A DNA stretch of 64,000 bases from an uncultured Hymenobacter sp. GTDB taxonomy: Bacteria; Bacteroidota; Bacteroidia; Cytophagales; Hymenobacteraceae. Where the stretch lies: the NCBI GenBank assembly GCA_913776615.1, contig CAJYPK010000004.1, positions 117,860 through 181,859 of the forward strand, written 5' to 3'. Shown here piece after piece: positions 1-9,663 of the stretch; position 1 is the stretch's first letter; every line of letters begins with the position of its first letter. A model generated the notes under the pieces. The model was not told where the DNA came from. It did not search any database and was given only the letters and a program-made list of their open reading frames with translations. The position numbers and the translations under genes are program-made.

Positions 1-1560
1 GAAGCTGCCAGGGGCGGCCCGGCGCGCCTGACGCAGCACCTCCAAGGCATCGAAAAAATCGGTCGGCTCGGTGAGCAGCGCATTCAGCTTGAGGCTGATT
101 TTTTCGTCGGGCTGGCGCAGCAACGCGCGGCGCAGGGCGTTGAGCTCATTCTGGCGCTGGCTGCGAAAATGGTACAGAGCAGCCCGGCCCAGCTGCGCCG
201 AGCGGTTGAAGCGATCGAGCACATCCCCGCTTTCGGCGTAGTAGCGCTCGGCGAGCAGGGCCAGCGGCAGGTCATCGGGCCGCGCCTCGCTCTGCTGGCG
301 GGTAAGGTCGCCGAGCTGGTTGTATTGCCCGGCCTGCACGAGGTTGAGCAACGGCCAGTTATTGCGCAGCTCATACAGAAATAAGCCCGCCAGCCCTAAA
401 ATGTACACGGTATAAAAGGGCAACCGGCGCGGCTCGAACACCACCCGATACACCCGCAGCCGCTGCCGAATGAGCGTACCGAAATTGACCAGCGTGTAAA
501 ATAGAAACGCCACTCCCAACAGCCCCAGCGCCTGCGCGCTAAAACTCCGCGCCGCCGTTAGCAGCGGCCCATTAACCGTAGCCAAGGCGTAGCCCAGTGC
601 CGCCGCCGCCGTGGCGACCAGCAGCCAGTACAGAGGCCGGGCCGCCGCCAGGGGTAGCCAGCCGGCGTAGCTTGGGGCCCGCTCGCGCAAACCCAACCCG
701 CCCGCCAGCACGGCCGGCAGCAGCAACACCAGCGGGTCGAAGCGCAGGCCACCCGCCAGGAGCAGTACGCCATCATTCCAAAGGTAAATACCTAAAACAC
801 TCAGGTACAATACACTGCTCAACAGGAAGGGCAGCAGTCCGAAGCGACTTTCGGGCCGCTCGGCCTGGGTAGTAAACCAGAGGAGGGCGCGGATATTCTC
901 CACCCCTACCCATAGCACCAGCACCGCTACCAGAATTGCCCCGGCCGGGGTGGCGTAGGCGGCCAGGTGCAAGGCCGTTTCGGCCAGCGGCTGAGCGGTC
1001 TTCGTGAGTAGCAGAGCTACCAGTGCCCCCATCAATACCGTGAAAATTACGACTCGCCACGCTACCCGCACCCGCTCGCCGTAGGCTTGCAGGCCCAGCG
1101 CCGCCGCCCCCAGCACGCCCAGGCTCAGATACATAAAATACGGCTTGACGTCGCTGAAAATATCCAGCCCGTCGGCGTTGAGCGAGGTTAGCAAAAAGAT
1201 GACGGGGACCGTGCCGGCAATAAACGCCGGCCGCCGCAGCATGCTCACGACGGCCAGCCAGCCGGCCATCGCCAGGGCCAGCACACCCAGCCACAGCCCA
1301 GCCGCCAGTGGCTGCGTGTAGGGGCCACCCACATCGTGCGTCAGCGTCGTAATGAAGCCGCTTACCGGCAGCGGCAGGCGCACCGACCCGACCGCCACCG
1401 AATCGAGCGTGAGGGGCACCGGAGCCAGGTGCGGTACCAACTGCACGGGCAGAGTGGCATGGTCGCCACTGAAGTAGGCGTATAGCGTACCGAGTACGGC
1501 CGCCAGCGCCAGCAGCGCAGGTAGCCCCGGCAGGCGGCGCCAAGAGGAAGGAGCAGGCAA
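1..1560 (-). CDS. Multi-pass membrane protein of unknown function (3' end beyond window)
   Basis: The minus strand is open from 1560 to the left edge, giving 520 residues with no stop; the C terminus lies outside the window. No ATG opens the frame. The first usable start after an in-frame TAA is TTG at 1560, giving MPAPSSWRRLPGLPALLALA, so an ATG-only gene finder would miss or shorten it. The first 400 or so residues hold many hydrophobic stretches (for example PVIFLLTSL, VVIFTVLMGALVALLL, AILVAVLVLWVGV, YTVYILGLAGLFLYEL). The last 110 or so visible residues are polar, helical and TPR-like. I recognise no family. A channel, a sensor, or a membrane component of a sorting or exosortase-type system are all possible. 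Codon use matches the neighbours. Confidence 0.7.
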   Translation of the reverse strand, partial: MPAPSSWRRLPGLPALLALAAVLGTLYAYFSGDHATLPVQLVPHLAPVPLTLDSVAVGSVRLPLPVSGFITTLTHDVGGPYTQPLAAGLWLGVLALAMAGWLAVVSMLRRPAFIAGTVPVIFLLTSLNADGLDIFSDVKPYFMYLSLGVLGAAALGLQAYGERVRVAWRVVIFTVLMGALVALLLTKTAQPLAETALHLAAYATPAGAILVAVLVLWVGVENIRALLWFTTQAERPESRFGLLPFLLSSVLYLSVLGIYLWNDGVLLLAGGLRFDPLVLLLPAVLAGGLGLRERAPSYAGWLPLAAARPLYWLLVATAAAALGYALATVNGPLLTAARSFSAQALGLLGVAFLFYTLVNFGTLIRQRLRVYRVVFEPRRLPFYTVYILGLAGLFLYELRNNWPLLNLVQAGQYNQLGDLTRQQSEARPDDLPLALLAERYYAESGDVLDRFNRSAQLGRAALYHFRSQRQNELNALRRALLRQPDEKISLKLNALLTEPTDFFDALEVLRQARRAAPGSF

Positions 1561-1727
1561 GGGATTAACTTAAAATTTAGCTCATTAGCCCGAAGCAACG
1601 CGCGCTGCTGCACACAGGTAGCGCCGGCTGCGCCGCCTCACTGGGTTCTCACGGCCGGCGATCTGGCCGGCCGCTACGGGGCGCGTAATGATAGCCTTTC
1701 GCTACGATAAAGAACCTGACGATGCGC

Positions 1728-2015
1728 CTAATCCAGCACCTTGGGTACGCGGAAATAATCGGAGTCCTTGCGCGGCGCGTTGCGCAGTCCTTCCTGGTGG
1801 CTTACGGTATTGCGAGCCACGTCGTCGCGCAACACGTTGATTTCGTGTGAGAGATGCACCAGGGGAGCCACGCCTTCGGTGTCTACTTGCTCCAACTGGG
1901 CCACCCAGTCGAGAATCTTATTAAGGTCGGTGAGCATCTGCCCCTCGCGGGCGGGGTCAAACTCGAGGCGGGCCAGGTGCGCCAAGCCACGCAGGGTGTC
2001 GAGGTCAGCTTTCAT
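1728..2015 (-). CDS. gatC: Asp-tRNA(Asn)/Glu-tRNA(Gln) amidotransferase subunit C
   Basis: A 95-residue protein of the usual GatC length. It starts MKADLDTLRGLAHLARLEF, the typical helix with an LARL core, and ends in the family's DYFRVPKVL segment. GatC wraps around GatA and helps assemble the GatCAB complex, which transamidates Glu-tRNA(Gln) and/or Asp-tRNA(Asn) in the cytoplasm. It is alone here: gatA and gatB are not in the window, which is common in Bacteroidota. The next gene upstream on the same strand is the acyltransferase at 2169-2942, 153 bp away, so co-transcription is possible. The family call is firm. Which amide it serves cannot be read from GatC. Confidence 0.93.
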   Translation of the reverse strand: MKADLDTLRGLAHLARLEFDPAREGQMLTDLNKILDWVAQLEQVDTEGVAPLVHLSHEINVLRDDVARNTVSHQEGLRNAPRKDSDYFRVPKVLD

Positions 2016-2168
2016 GTTGATTGGGTACTAAGTACTAAGATGATAAGGTGCTATAGAGCTAAGCCGCAGGGCTTGTCATACTCGACAGCGTAAAGGGTAA
2101 ATGAGGCAGCAGTGAGACCGGGCACCGGGTGCGGCTGGCAGTACCGCTTTCCTGCGCTCGCCGGTCCA

Positions 2169-2942
2169 CTACCAGAAGCGGCTGGCCTCGGGAATGCCCC
2201 GGCCCTCGGGTACAAAGTCGTCGGCGATCTGGGCCATCACCTTGGCTTTGAGAGCAGGAATATCCTCATTGGTGAGGCCCGTGGTTTCGATGGCTTCGTG
2301 AAAAACGATGCGCAGCGGCGCGTAGCGCACCCGCAGGCCGGACACGGATGGCATAAACTTATGGTTCAGGGGCATACTTACCGGCACCAGCGGTACGCCC
2401 AGGCTGATGGCCATCTGAAAAGCGCCATCTTGGAAGGGCTGGAGCTCTTCCCCCGGCTTGGGGCCGATGGTACCCTCGGGAAACAGGGCCAGCGGCCGAC
2501 CTTCCTGTAGCCCCTGGCGGGCCTGGGCGAAGGCGCGCCCCCGGCTCACGACGCTGCGGCGATTGACGGGAATGTACGTTTTACCGAAAATGGGTCCCCA
2601 CAGCGGCACCTTCACCAGGGCGTCCTTCCCCATCATGTTGAGGAAGCCCGGAATGGCGTAGAACAGCAGCATAATGTCGATGTAGGAGCCGTGGTTGGCT
2701 ACGTAGATGCACGGCTGGGGAATGGGCTTGGTATTCTCACGCACTACCTCCACCGGCACGCCCCACATAGTAATAGAAAACCGAGCCCAGTTGCGGTTGA
2801 TGCCGTGCAAATGCCGCCGCCACTGCGGCCGGCGCACCAGCACGAGTTGCAACGGATACGTTACGAAGAAAGGCAGCACGAAAAAGAACGTCGCCCAGGT
2901 AGTGTAGAGCCGATGACCAAGGGTGCGCAGGAAAGCAGGCAT
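2169..2942 (-). CDS. plsC: 1-acyl-sn-glycerol-3-phosphate acyltransferase (PlsC family)
   Basis: A 257-residue membrane-associated acyltransferase that should convert lysophosphatidic acid to phosphatidic acid in phospholipid synthesis. It has the HX4D catalytic motif in NHGSYIDIM, the acyl-acceptor motif FPEGTIGP, and a hydrophobic N-terminal helix (TWATFFFVLPFFVTYPL). I chose the ATG at 2942 (MPAFLRTLGHRL). An in-frame extension to 3011 exists but encodes a low-complexity His/Thr/Phe run that is only the translation of the intergenic repeat there. The family has several related activities on lysolipids, so the exact substrate is inferred; the fold and motifs are clear. Confidence 0.9.
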   Translation of the reverse strand: MPAFLRTLGHRLYTTWATFFFVLPFFVTYPLQLVLVRRPQWRRHLHGINRNWARFSITMWGVPVEVVRENTKPIPQPCIYVANHGSYIDIMLLFYAIPGFLNMMGKDALVKVPLWGPIFGKTYIPVNRRSVVSRGRAFAQARQGLQEGRPLALFPEGTIGPKPGEELQPFQDGAFQMAISLGVPLVPVSMPLNHKFMPSVSGLRVRYAPLRIVFHEAIETTGLTNEDIPALKAKVMAQIADDFVPEGRGIPEASRFW

Positions 2943-2956
2943 ACGCAAAGTTAGAG

Positions 2957-3153
2957 GTGAGATGGTGAAATAGTGAGTGGTGAAATGGTGAGTAGGGAGG
3001 TGGTGAATCAATCAGATGAACCAAATACTAAATCCTAATTAACACCCATTAAAATAGTTAGATTTTTTCGCCATCCCTACTTTACTACTCCCCATTTCCC
3101 CACTCATCATCTCCCCACTCACTGCTCACTATTTCACTATTTCACCATCTCGC
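2957..3153. repeat. Low-complexity inverted repeat between plsC and the NUDIX gene
   Basis: Purine-rich stretches such as GAGATGGTGAAATAGTGAG (about 2957-2975) recur as reverse complement near 3124-3153 (TCACTATTTCACCATCTC), with degenerate tandem GTGAAATGGTGAG units between. The two arms could pair over about 25-30 bases. The right arm runs into the last codons of the NUDIX gene. I see no coding sequence here. Confidence 0.6.
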
Positions 3154-3728
3154 CGCCCCGCCAGCACTTTCTCGGCCTTGAGCAGGCCCGCTACGCTGAT
3201 GGCGTCGGTGATGCGGTCGGCCATGCACAGCTCTACTGCCTGGGCTAGCGGCAGCTTCCAGAGACGCAGGTCTTCGGTTTCTTCGGGCTCCCAGTCGCCC
3301 TGGGTGAGGTCTTCGGCCAGGAACACGAAGCCTTCCTCGTCGGTGACGGAGTTGGAAGTGTGCAGGCGAGCGATGCGCGTCCAACGGGCGGCCAGCAGGC
3401 CGGTTTCTTCGCGCAGCTCGCGCTGGGCCGACTCCAGCACGTCGAGCTCTACGGGGCCGCCGCCCATCGGAATTTCCCAGCTGTATTCATTCAGGGTGTA
3501 GCGGTACTGGCCCACGAGCCAGGTATTGCCTTCGTTATCAACGGGCACGATACCAATGGCCTTGTTTTTCATCGACACCACGCCGTACACGCCGGGGTTG
3601 CCGCTGGGGTTGATTACCTCATCTTGCCGCACCCGAATCCAGGGATTCTGGTACCGGAGTTCGGAGCTTAAGGTCTGCCAAGGGTTGTGGTTTTCGTCGA
3701 GGTCGTGGTGCGGATGAGCGTAGGGCAT
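3129..3728 (-). CDS. NUDIX hydrolase (ADP-ribose pyrophosphatase-like)
   Basis: A 199-residue protein with a complete Nudix box of the form GX5EX7REUXEEXGU, seen as GGPVELDVLESAQRELREET followed by GLL. The layout, with an N-terminal beta domain (NPWIRVRQDEV) followed by the box, resembles ADP-ribose pyrophosphatases, which hydrolyse ADP-ribose to AMP and ribose 5-phosphate. I start it at ATG 3728 (MPYAHPHHDLDENHNPW). A longer frame to 3836 runs back towards the divergent gene at 3866 and has no Nudix-like character. The C-terminal end overlaps the repeat arm near 3130-3153. Substrate specificity within NUDIX is not certain. Confidence 0.88.
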   Translation of the reverse strand: MPYAHPHHDLDENHNPWQTLSSELRYQNPWIRVRQDEVINPSGNPGVYGVVSMKNKAIGIVPVDNEGNTWLVGQYRYTLNEYSWEIPMGGGPVELDVLESAQRELREETGLLAARWTRIARLHTSNSVTDEEGFVFLAEDLTQGDWEPEETEDLRLWKLPLAQAVELCMADRITDAISVAGLLKAEKVLAGRRDGEIVK

Positions 3729-3865
3729 AGCTACAGTAAACAGGAAGATACCGGGCAAAAATAGGCGCTGACCACTGGGCAGCCCGCCCCAACCCCGTGC
3801 CAAGACGGCGCGTACTACCAGCAGCCGAGCTACCACTCACCATCCGGCGGCCCGGCTTGCTACTC

Positions 3866-4102
3866 ATGGCTGACAACACGCAGAAACCCACCGACGACTC
3901 GCTGCTCAACCTCAAATTTGCCCAGGCCGAAGCCGACCTGGCCGCCAAAAACGGTGGCCTCGGCCCCACTACCAATGAATACGTTTCCTCGGATGAGGAC
4001 GACGAGATCACCCAGGCCGAAGGTCCGCGCGACAGCCAGGGCCAGCGCCGGGGCGAAAACGAGGACCTCGTAAAGGGCGACTCGGCCGGCGCCCATAGCT
4101 AA
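3866..4102 (+). CDS. Small acidic hypothetical protein
   Basis: A 78-residue soluble protein starting MADNTQKPTDDSLLNLKFAQ, rich in Asp, Glu, Asn and Gly and without Cys or hydrophobic segments. It is probably disordered beyond a short helix (FAQAEADLAAK). I chose ATG 3866 over an upstream in-frame GC-rich extension to 3797 because the extension lacks the acidic composition. It ends 8 bp before the DUF4252 lipoprotein gene, so the two are probably co-transcribed from the divergent promoter region shared with the NUDIX gene. I recognise no family and assign no function. Confidence 0.6.
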   Translation: MADNTQKPTDDSLLNLKFAQAEADLAAKNGGLGPTTNEYVSSDEDDEITQAEGPRDSQGQRRGENEDLVKGDSAGAHS

Positions 4103-4110
4103 CCTTAGTC

Positions 4111-4713
4111 ATGCACTTTCTCGACACCTGCCCGGCGGCCCACCGGCCCCTGAGCTGCCGCTTGGGCTTGCAACTGCTGGCCCTTGTGCTGGCGCTGCTG
4201 CTACTGGGCGGCTGCCGGGCCGGTGGCCCGGGTACGCCAGCGCGCACCGTCCCCGCCTTCTTCGCTAAATACCGCGACCGCTCGGGCTTCCGCACTACCG
4301 AGTGGTCGGCCGACTTCCTGCAACGCCTGGCACTGGTGCGCGTGGGCAAGCTGCTGGGTGGCGGCGACCTCACCAATGCCATTACCGGTATTCGCTCGGC
4401 ACGGGTGATGACCTTTACGCCAACCTCCGGCAGCGCCCGGGATCTGGTGCGCGAAGGTCTTAACAACGAAGTAAATGGCCTGCTGCAAGCCGAACGCTAC
4501 ACCCCGCTAGCTTCTTCTAGCGGCGGAGCAGCCGAGTACCGGTACGCAGTGCGAGCCTCGGGCGATCAAGTAAGTGAGCTAGTCGCTACTGGTACCATGC
4601 CCGACGCGCTGGGCTCCTTTGTACTTGTGCAGGTGCAGGGCAACTTTACCCGCGCCCAAGCCGAGGCCCTCAGCCGCGTACTACCCGACGTAGTGCAGCA
4701 GTCGGCCCGGTAA
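4111..4713 (+). CDS. DUF4252-like lipoprotein
   Basis: A 200-residue predicted lipoprotein. A long hydrophobic leader (LQLLALVLALLLLGG) ends at a lipobox Cys, LLGGC, near residue 35. The mature part has the DUF4252 pattern seen in Bacteroidota: a segment of small Ser/Gly/Leu residues, then a beta-rich C terminus ending in FVLVQVQGNFTRAQAEALSR. The leader is longer than usual, with about 18 residues before the hydrophobic core, so a later start is possible, although no better ATG is visible. The role is unknown; DUF4252 proteins are often encoded beside sigma-factor genes, which is not the case here. A strong terminator follows 24 bp after the stop. Confidence 0.75.
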   Translation: MHFLDTCPAAHRPLSCRLGLQLLALVLALLLLGGCRAGGPGTPARTVPAFFAKYRDRSGFRTTEWSADFLQRLALVRVGKLLGGGDLTNAITGIRSARVMTFTPTSGSARDLVREGLNNEVNGLLQAERYTPLASSSGGAAEYRYAVRASGDQVSELVATGTMPDALGSFVLVQVQGNFTRAQAEALSRVLPDVVQQSAR

Positions 4714-4737
4714 ACTCCTTGCTACTTTTCATCCCAA

Positions 4738-4770
4738 CAACCCGTCGTACTGATCTGGCACGACGGGTTG
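4738..4770 (+). terminator. Intrinsic terminator after the DUF4252 lipoprotein
   Basis: A perfect 11-bp stem, CAACCCGTCGT (4738-4748) with ACGACGGGTTG (4760-4770), and an 11-base loop, followed by TCTGTTTATAAAA. It ends the two-gene plus-strand unit 3866-4713. Confidence 0.8.
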
Positions 4771-4858
4771 TCTGTTTATAAAAGCCTGCCTAGCCGTGAT
4801 TCCCGGTTGGCTAGTGCATTTTTGTGTTCTGTTCTATTGATCTTTACCAAGCTCTTTC

Positions 4859-5926
4859 TTGACTTCATTACTGATTACGGGCGGGGCGGGCTTCGTGGGC
4901 TCGGCGCTGGCCCTGCGTTTTAAGGCGGCGCACCCGGCGGCCCGCGTTATCGTCCTCGATAACCTCAAGCGCCGGGGCTCGGAGCTGAACCTGCCGCGCC
5001 TGCGCCAAGCCGGCGTCGAATTCGTGCACGGCGATATTCGTAATCAGGAAGATTTCGACGCGCTACCGGCCGTAGAGGTCATCGTCGAAGCCTCGGCCGA
5101 GCCCTCGGTGATGGCAGGTCTCACCTCGGCTCCTGATTACCTCGTCAATACTAATCTGCTGGGCACCATCAACTGCCTCAACTACGCCCGGCGGCACGGC
5201 GCGGCGTTTGTGTTTTTATCCACGAGCCGGGTCTATCCCATCAACCAGATTGAGCGTATTGCCCTCACCGAAGGCCCTACCCGCTTCGAGGTAGCCGCCG
5301 AGCAGCCCATGCCGGGCATGAGCGCGGCCGGGCTGGCCGAAAGCTTCCCGCTGGAGGGCTATCGCTCGCTCTACGGCGCGACCAAGCTCTGCTCGGAATA
5401 CCTCATTCAGGAATACCACCACTTCTACGGCCTGCAAACCATCATCAACCGTTGCGGGGTGCTGGCTGGCCCCTGGCAGATGGGCAAGGTAGACCAGGGC
5501 GTGGTGGTACTGTGGGTGGCGCGGCACTTCTGGCAGCAGGGACTGGGCTACATCGGCTTCGGCGGCACCGGCAAGCAGGTGCGCGACGTGCTGCACGTCG
5601 ATGATTTGTACGACCTGCTCGAACTTCAGCTGGCCGACCTGCCCAAGCACAATGGCCAAACCTACAACGTGGGCGGGGGCCGCCCTGGCAGCGTTTCGCT
5701 GCAAGAGCTCACGGCCCTGTGCCAGGAAATCACCGGCCACACCGTACCCATCCACTCAGAGGCCGAAACCCGGCCCGCCGATATCGCCCTCTACCTCACC
5801 GACAACTCCCGCGTAACGGCCGCCACCGGCTGGGTCCCGCGCCGCCCGGTGCGCCAGCTCGTGCAGGAAGTCCACGAGTGGCTGCGCACCCACGAAGCCG
5901 ACCTCAAGCCAATTTTAGGATCGTAA
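4859..5926 (+). CDS. NAD-dependent epimerase/dehydratase, CDP-paratose 2-epimerase-like
   Basis: A 355-residue extended SDR enzyme beginning at TTG 4859. The Rossmann motif ITGGAGFVGSAL follows directly, so little could be missing at the N terminus. FVHGDIRN, the active-site YxxxK (YGATK) and GGTGKQVRDVLHVDDL match the RfbE-like CDP-paratose 2-epimerase group, which interconverts CDP-paratose and CDP-tyvelose for surface polysaccharide. It forms a likely sugar-modification unit with the related enzyme at 6073 and the glycosyltransferase at 7140, although a degraded palindromic repeat separates it from them. The SDR fold is certain. The exact nucleotide sugar is inferred, and no CDP-glucose dehydratase is in the window. 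Confidence 0.85.
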   Translation: MTSLLITGGAGFVGSALALRFKAAHPAARVIVLDNLKRRGSELNLPRLRQAGVEFVHGDIRNQEDFDALPAVEVIVEASAEPSVMAGLTSAPDYLVNTNLLGTINCLNYARRHGAAFVFLSTSRVYPINQIERIALTEGPTRFEVAAEQPMPGMSAAGLAESFPLEGYRSLYGATKLCSEYLIQEYHHFYGLQTIINRCGVLAGPWQMGKVDQGVVVLWVARHFWQQGLGYIGFGGTGKQVRDVLHVDDLYDLLELQLADLPKHNGQTYNVGGGRPGSVSLQELTALCQEITGHTVPIHSEAETRPADIALYLTDNSRVTAATGWVPRRPVRQLVQEVHEWLRTHEADLKPILGS

Positions 5927-5933
5927 TGCAGTT

Positions 5934-6041
5934 GTAGCGTAAGCTGTAGCTTGCGGGCGAGCAGCGCGAGCAATTGCGTCAGGGTACGTTTGCCTACGCA
6001 ACTGCTGGTTGCCCTCCCCCACAAGCCAAAGCTTACGCTAC
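5934..6041. repeat. Dispersed palindromic repeat, copy A (degenerate)
   Basis: Starts with GTAGCGTAAGCTGTAGCTTG and ends with AAGCCAAAGCTTACGCTAC, the same termini as copies at 9664, 23571 and 44612. The middle has diverged and pairs only partly. It lies between two plus-strand genes. Confidence 0.7.
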
Positions 6042-6072
6042 CTTTACCTTTGGGGGTATTTTAGCTTTTTGA

Positions 6073-7139
<1,067 letters not shown>

Positions 7140-7143
<4 letters not shown>

Positions 7144-7874
7144 AGCTGAGCGTCGTCATTCCGGCCTACAACGAGGAGGAAAGCATTGCCGAAACGCTGC
7201 GCACGCTCTACGCTACGCTAATGCGGGCAGGCATCGACCACGAGATTGTCGTCACCAACGACAACTCGAAAGATGGCACCCTGGCGCGCCTCACCGCGCT
7301 GGTCGCGGAAATTCCGACCCTCACCTACTACACCAACCCCGGCCCCAACGGCTTTGGCTACGCCGTGCGCTACGGGCTGGAGCGCTACCGGGGCGACTGC
7401 GTGGCCGTGATGATGGCCGACCTCTCCGACGACCCCGCCGACCTCGTACGCTTTTACCACAAGCTGCTCGAAGGCTACGACTGCGTGTTTGGCTCGCGTT
7501 GGGTAAAGGGCGGCCGCGTGGTAGACTACCCGGCCCATAAGAAAACCCTGAACCGCGTGGCCAATACCATCGTGCGGCTGGCCTTCCGGCTGCGCTACAA
7601 CGACTGCACCAATGCCTTCAAGCTCTACCGGCGCAGCACGATGGACGGCCTCAAGCCCTTCCTCTCCCCCCACTTCAACCTCACGCTGGAGCTACCGCTC
7701 AAAGCCATCGTGCGGGGCTACACTTACGCCGTACTGCCCAATTCCTGGACCAACCGCAAGTACGGTGAGTCAAAGCTGAAAATTAAGGAGATGGGTAGCC
7801 GCTATTTCTTCATCCTGGTGTATTGCCTGATTGAGAAATATTTTTCGCGGGGTGATTTTAAAAAGACTAATTAA
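7140..7874 (+). CDS. Glycosyltransferase family 2 (dolichyl-phosphate-mannose synthase-like)
   Basis: A 244-residue GT-A enzyme beginning [20 protein letters not shown], the standard GT2 opening. It has the D-x-D-like catalytic region near [12 protein letters not shown] and the [12 protein letters not shown] segment typical of DPM1/GtrB-like polyprenyl-phosphate sugar transferases. There is no long C-terminal membrane domain, only a short hydrophobic stretch [14 protein letters not shown], so it is probably membrane-associated through a single segment. Its start overlaps the upstream epimerase gene by 4 bp. It probably transfers the sugar made by the two upstream enzymes to a lipid carrier or glycan. 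Donor and acceptor cannot be read from sequence. Confidence 0.9.
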
Positions 7875-7922
7875 GGCCGCAAGTACCTTAGTGATTTAAG
7901 GCATTTTACTAATAAACTACTT

Positions 7923-8465
7923 ATGCGCAGACCTCTATTTTTTTTACTATTACTTGCACTAGCAGCTTGCAAGAGGAAATCCGACGTAGCTAGTCCTACT
8001 ATTGACTTCGGACCGGGCGATGGCTTTTCGTACCTCAACAACTATTACCAACCCAGTGGCCCACAAGACGCAACTGATTGGGCTTCAGACGCCGTGTGGA
8101 CTGAGCAGGAAAAAGCATTATTCCCTAGGATAGATTTTGATTTAAATGGCCCACAGCGGCCCGAGCTATTTGTTTACTCCAGAATTTATCCAAATCCAGG
8201 CCGTTTTACGACTTATCAAGTAATGGCTAAGGACAGAGGTTCTTTTTCTATTTCTAAATACGCGGTACAGATTGTTCTCGTCGATAAAAATTATTCCATT
8301 GTTATGCAGCAAGGGCCTATAGTTTTTCCCTACGGCTTTTCTCTTCCGATAGACTATGAGTTTATGAAGTTGCACCCTTCGGAACGCTACCGTCTTTATT
8401 ATGTCCTGTACGCTAAAGATGGTCTTGTCTGTAAAGGACATGGGGATATTCGCTACGACGAGTAA
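7923..8465 (+). CDS. Hypothetical lipoprotein
   Basis: A 180-residue predicted lipoprotein. The leader MRRPLFFLLLLALAACKRKS has a clear lipobox, LAAC, with Cys at about residue 16. The mature part has many Tyr, Phe and Asp residues (FSYLNNYYQPSG, PSERYRLYYVLYAKDG) and is probably beta-rich. No family is recognised. The gene is visibly less GC-rich than its neighbours, as is the gap before it (7875-7922), which may mark later acquisition. It is convergent with the membrane protein gene at 8484. Confidence 0.7.
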   Translation: MRRPLFFLLLLALAACKRKSDVASPTIDFGPGDGFSYLNNYYQPSGPQDATDWASDAVWTEQEKALFPRIDFDLNGPQRPELFVYSRIYPNPGRFTTYQVMAKDRGSFSISKYAVQIVLVDKNYSIVMQQGPIVFPYGFSLPIDYEFMKLHPSERYRLYYVLYAKDGLVCKGHGDIRYDE

Positions 8466-8483
8466 CTATCCAGCTAGCTAATG

Positions 8484-9653
8484 CTACTGATAAGAGCGCC
8501 CCGCCAGCACTCGCAACAGCACCAGCCACACCGGCCCGCCGTATTGCAAATAACCCGTAGTGAAATACGCCGGGATGAGCAAGGCAAAAAATACCACTAC
8601 CAGCGCCAGGTAGCGCCGCTCGACCAGCGTAGTGCAGCGCCCCAGCCAGTCGAGACTGATAAACGCCACCGGCATGCCAAAAGCCAGGCTGCGCGTAATG
8701 TCCGTAACGGCAAACGCCCCCCCGAAAATGGGCGCGAAGCTCCCCAGCAGCAGCAGCAGCACCCCGTAGCGCCGCTGAAACAGCAGCAGCGCCACCGCCA
8801 ACAGTACCGGCAGCCAATAGCTTGACAGCCCGGTGGTAAAGCCCAGCGCCAGGAGTTCGTGCCAGCTGCTGTGGTAAAGCGCCGACAGGCCCACAAGCCC
8901 GCCCGGCGTATGCAGCCCGTAGCGCCAGGCCAGCCCCAGCCGCAACGCAGCGTAGGCCAGCCAGGCGGCGTACACCGCCGTAGCCAGCCGCGTCAAAACG
9001 AAGCGCCCCCAGCCCGGCACCTGCCACTCGTACTGCCGCACGCCGTACCAGAACACGAGTAGGGTGCTAGCCGCCAGCACCCGCTCATCGATAAAGCCGC
9101 CCGCCAGCACTAGCGCAAAAACGAGCGCCCAGCGCCGGGCAACCAGTGCCAAGACCAGCGCCGCGTAGCCTAAGCCGTCGAAATAGCCACTCAGATCATA
9201 GGTAAACTCGTAGCCGAAATACGTGAAGCTCAGTCCCAGCGTGAGCAGGGCCGCCGCCACGCGGTCGCGCAGGCTGCGTTCGAGCAGGCCTGCCACTTGG
9301 TAGAAAACTGCGAAGCCCGCCAGCACCTGCAGGGCCAGCAGTTGCGCCAGCGATAGGTGCAGCAGTCGCGCCAGCAGCGGCACCGTCAGCCGGAAGCTCA
9401 TCTTGGCCAAGTGCGTAGAAGACTCGTCGGCGTGCTGTGCGAAGGGCGCGGCAATCTGCTCGCTGATGCGACGGAGCTTTTCGTCCAGCGCCTCGGTGTG
9501 GGCGAAAAGCTGGGCGTAGGCGTGGTTGATTTTAGGAAGCTGAAACGTGGCCGCCACCAGCAAGCACAAGCCCGCCAGCCACCAGCGCCAGCGCCGGTGG
9601 GCCAACCGCGCCGCCAGCCAGTCAAAAATCGCCTCGAATAACGAGTGAAGCAT
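8484..9653 (-). CDS. Polytopic membrane protein of unknown function
   Basis: A 389-residue protein with about nine or ten hydrophobic segments (WWLAGLCLLVAATF, LALQVLAGFAVFYQVAGLL, YAALVLALVARRWALVFALV, LLALGFTTGLSSYWLPVLLA, YLALVVVFFALLIPAYF). I start it at ATG 9653 (MLHSLFEAIFDWLAARLAHR). The in-frame extension to 9713 lies inside palindromic repeat copy B and is not believable as protein. A polar loop follows the first segment (residues about 35-85). The overall look is of a GT-C glycosyltransferase or an EpsG/polymerase-like protein, but I see no diagnostic DxD or RxxR motif. Nearby sugar genes give weak support for a surface-glycan role. Confidence 0.7.
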   Translation of the reverse strand: MLHSLFEAIFDWLAARLAHRRWRWWLAGLCLLVAATFQLPKINHAYAQLFAHTEALDEKLRRISEQIAAPFAQHADESSTHLAKMSFRLTVPLLARLLHLSLAQLLALQVLAGFAVFYQVAGLLERSLRDRVAAALLTLGLSFTYFGYEFTYDLSGYFDGLGYAALVLALVARRWALVFALVLAGGFIDERVLAASTLLVFWYGVRQYEWQVPGWGRFVLTRLATAVYAAWLAYAALRLGLAWRYGLHTPGGLVGLSALYHSSWHELLALGFTTGLSSYWLPVLLAVALLLFQRRYGVLLLLLGSFAPIFGGAFAVTDITRSLAFGMPVAFISLDWLGRCTTLVERRYLALVVVFFALLIPAYFTTGYLQYGGPVWLVLLRVLAGRSYQ

Positions 9654-9663
9654 GGCACGCAAA

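Noticed and set aside
1854..2093. Plus-strand frame in the gatC region
   Set aside because: Shadow of gatC; no independent signal.
5934..6041. Possible CRISPR-like or tRNA structure in repeat copies
   Set aside because: Only single palindromes with no regularly spaced direct repeats and no cloverleaf; no Cas genes are near.
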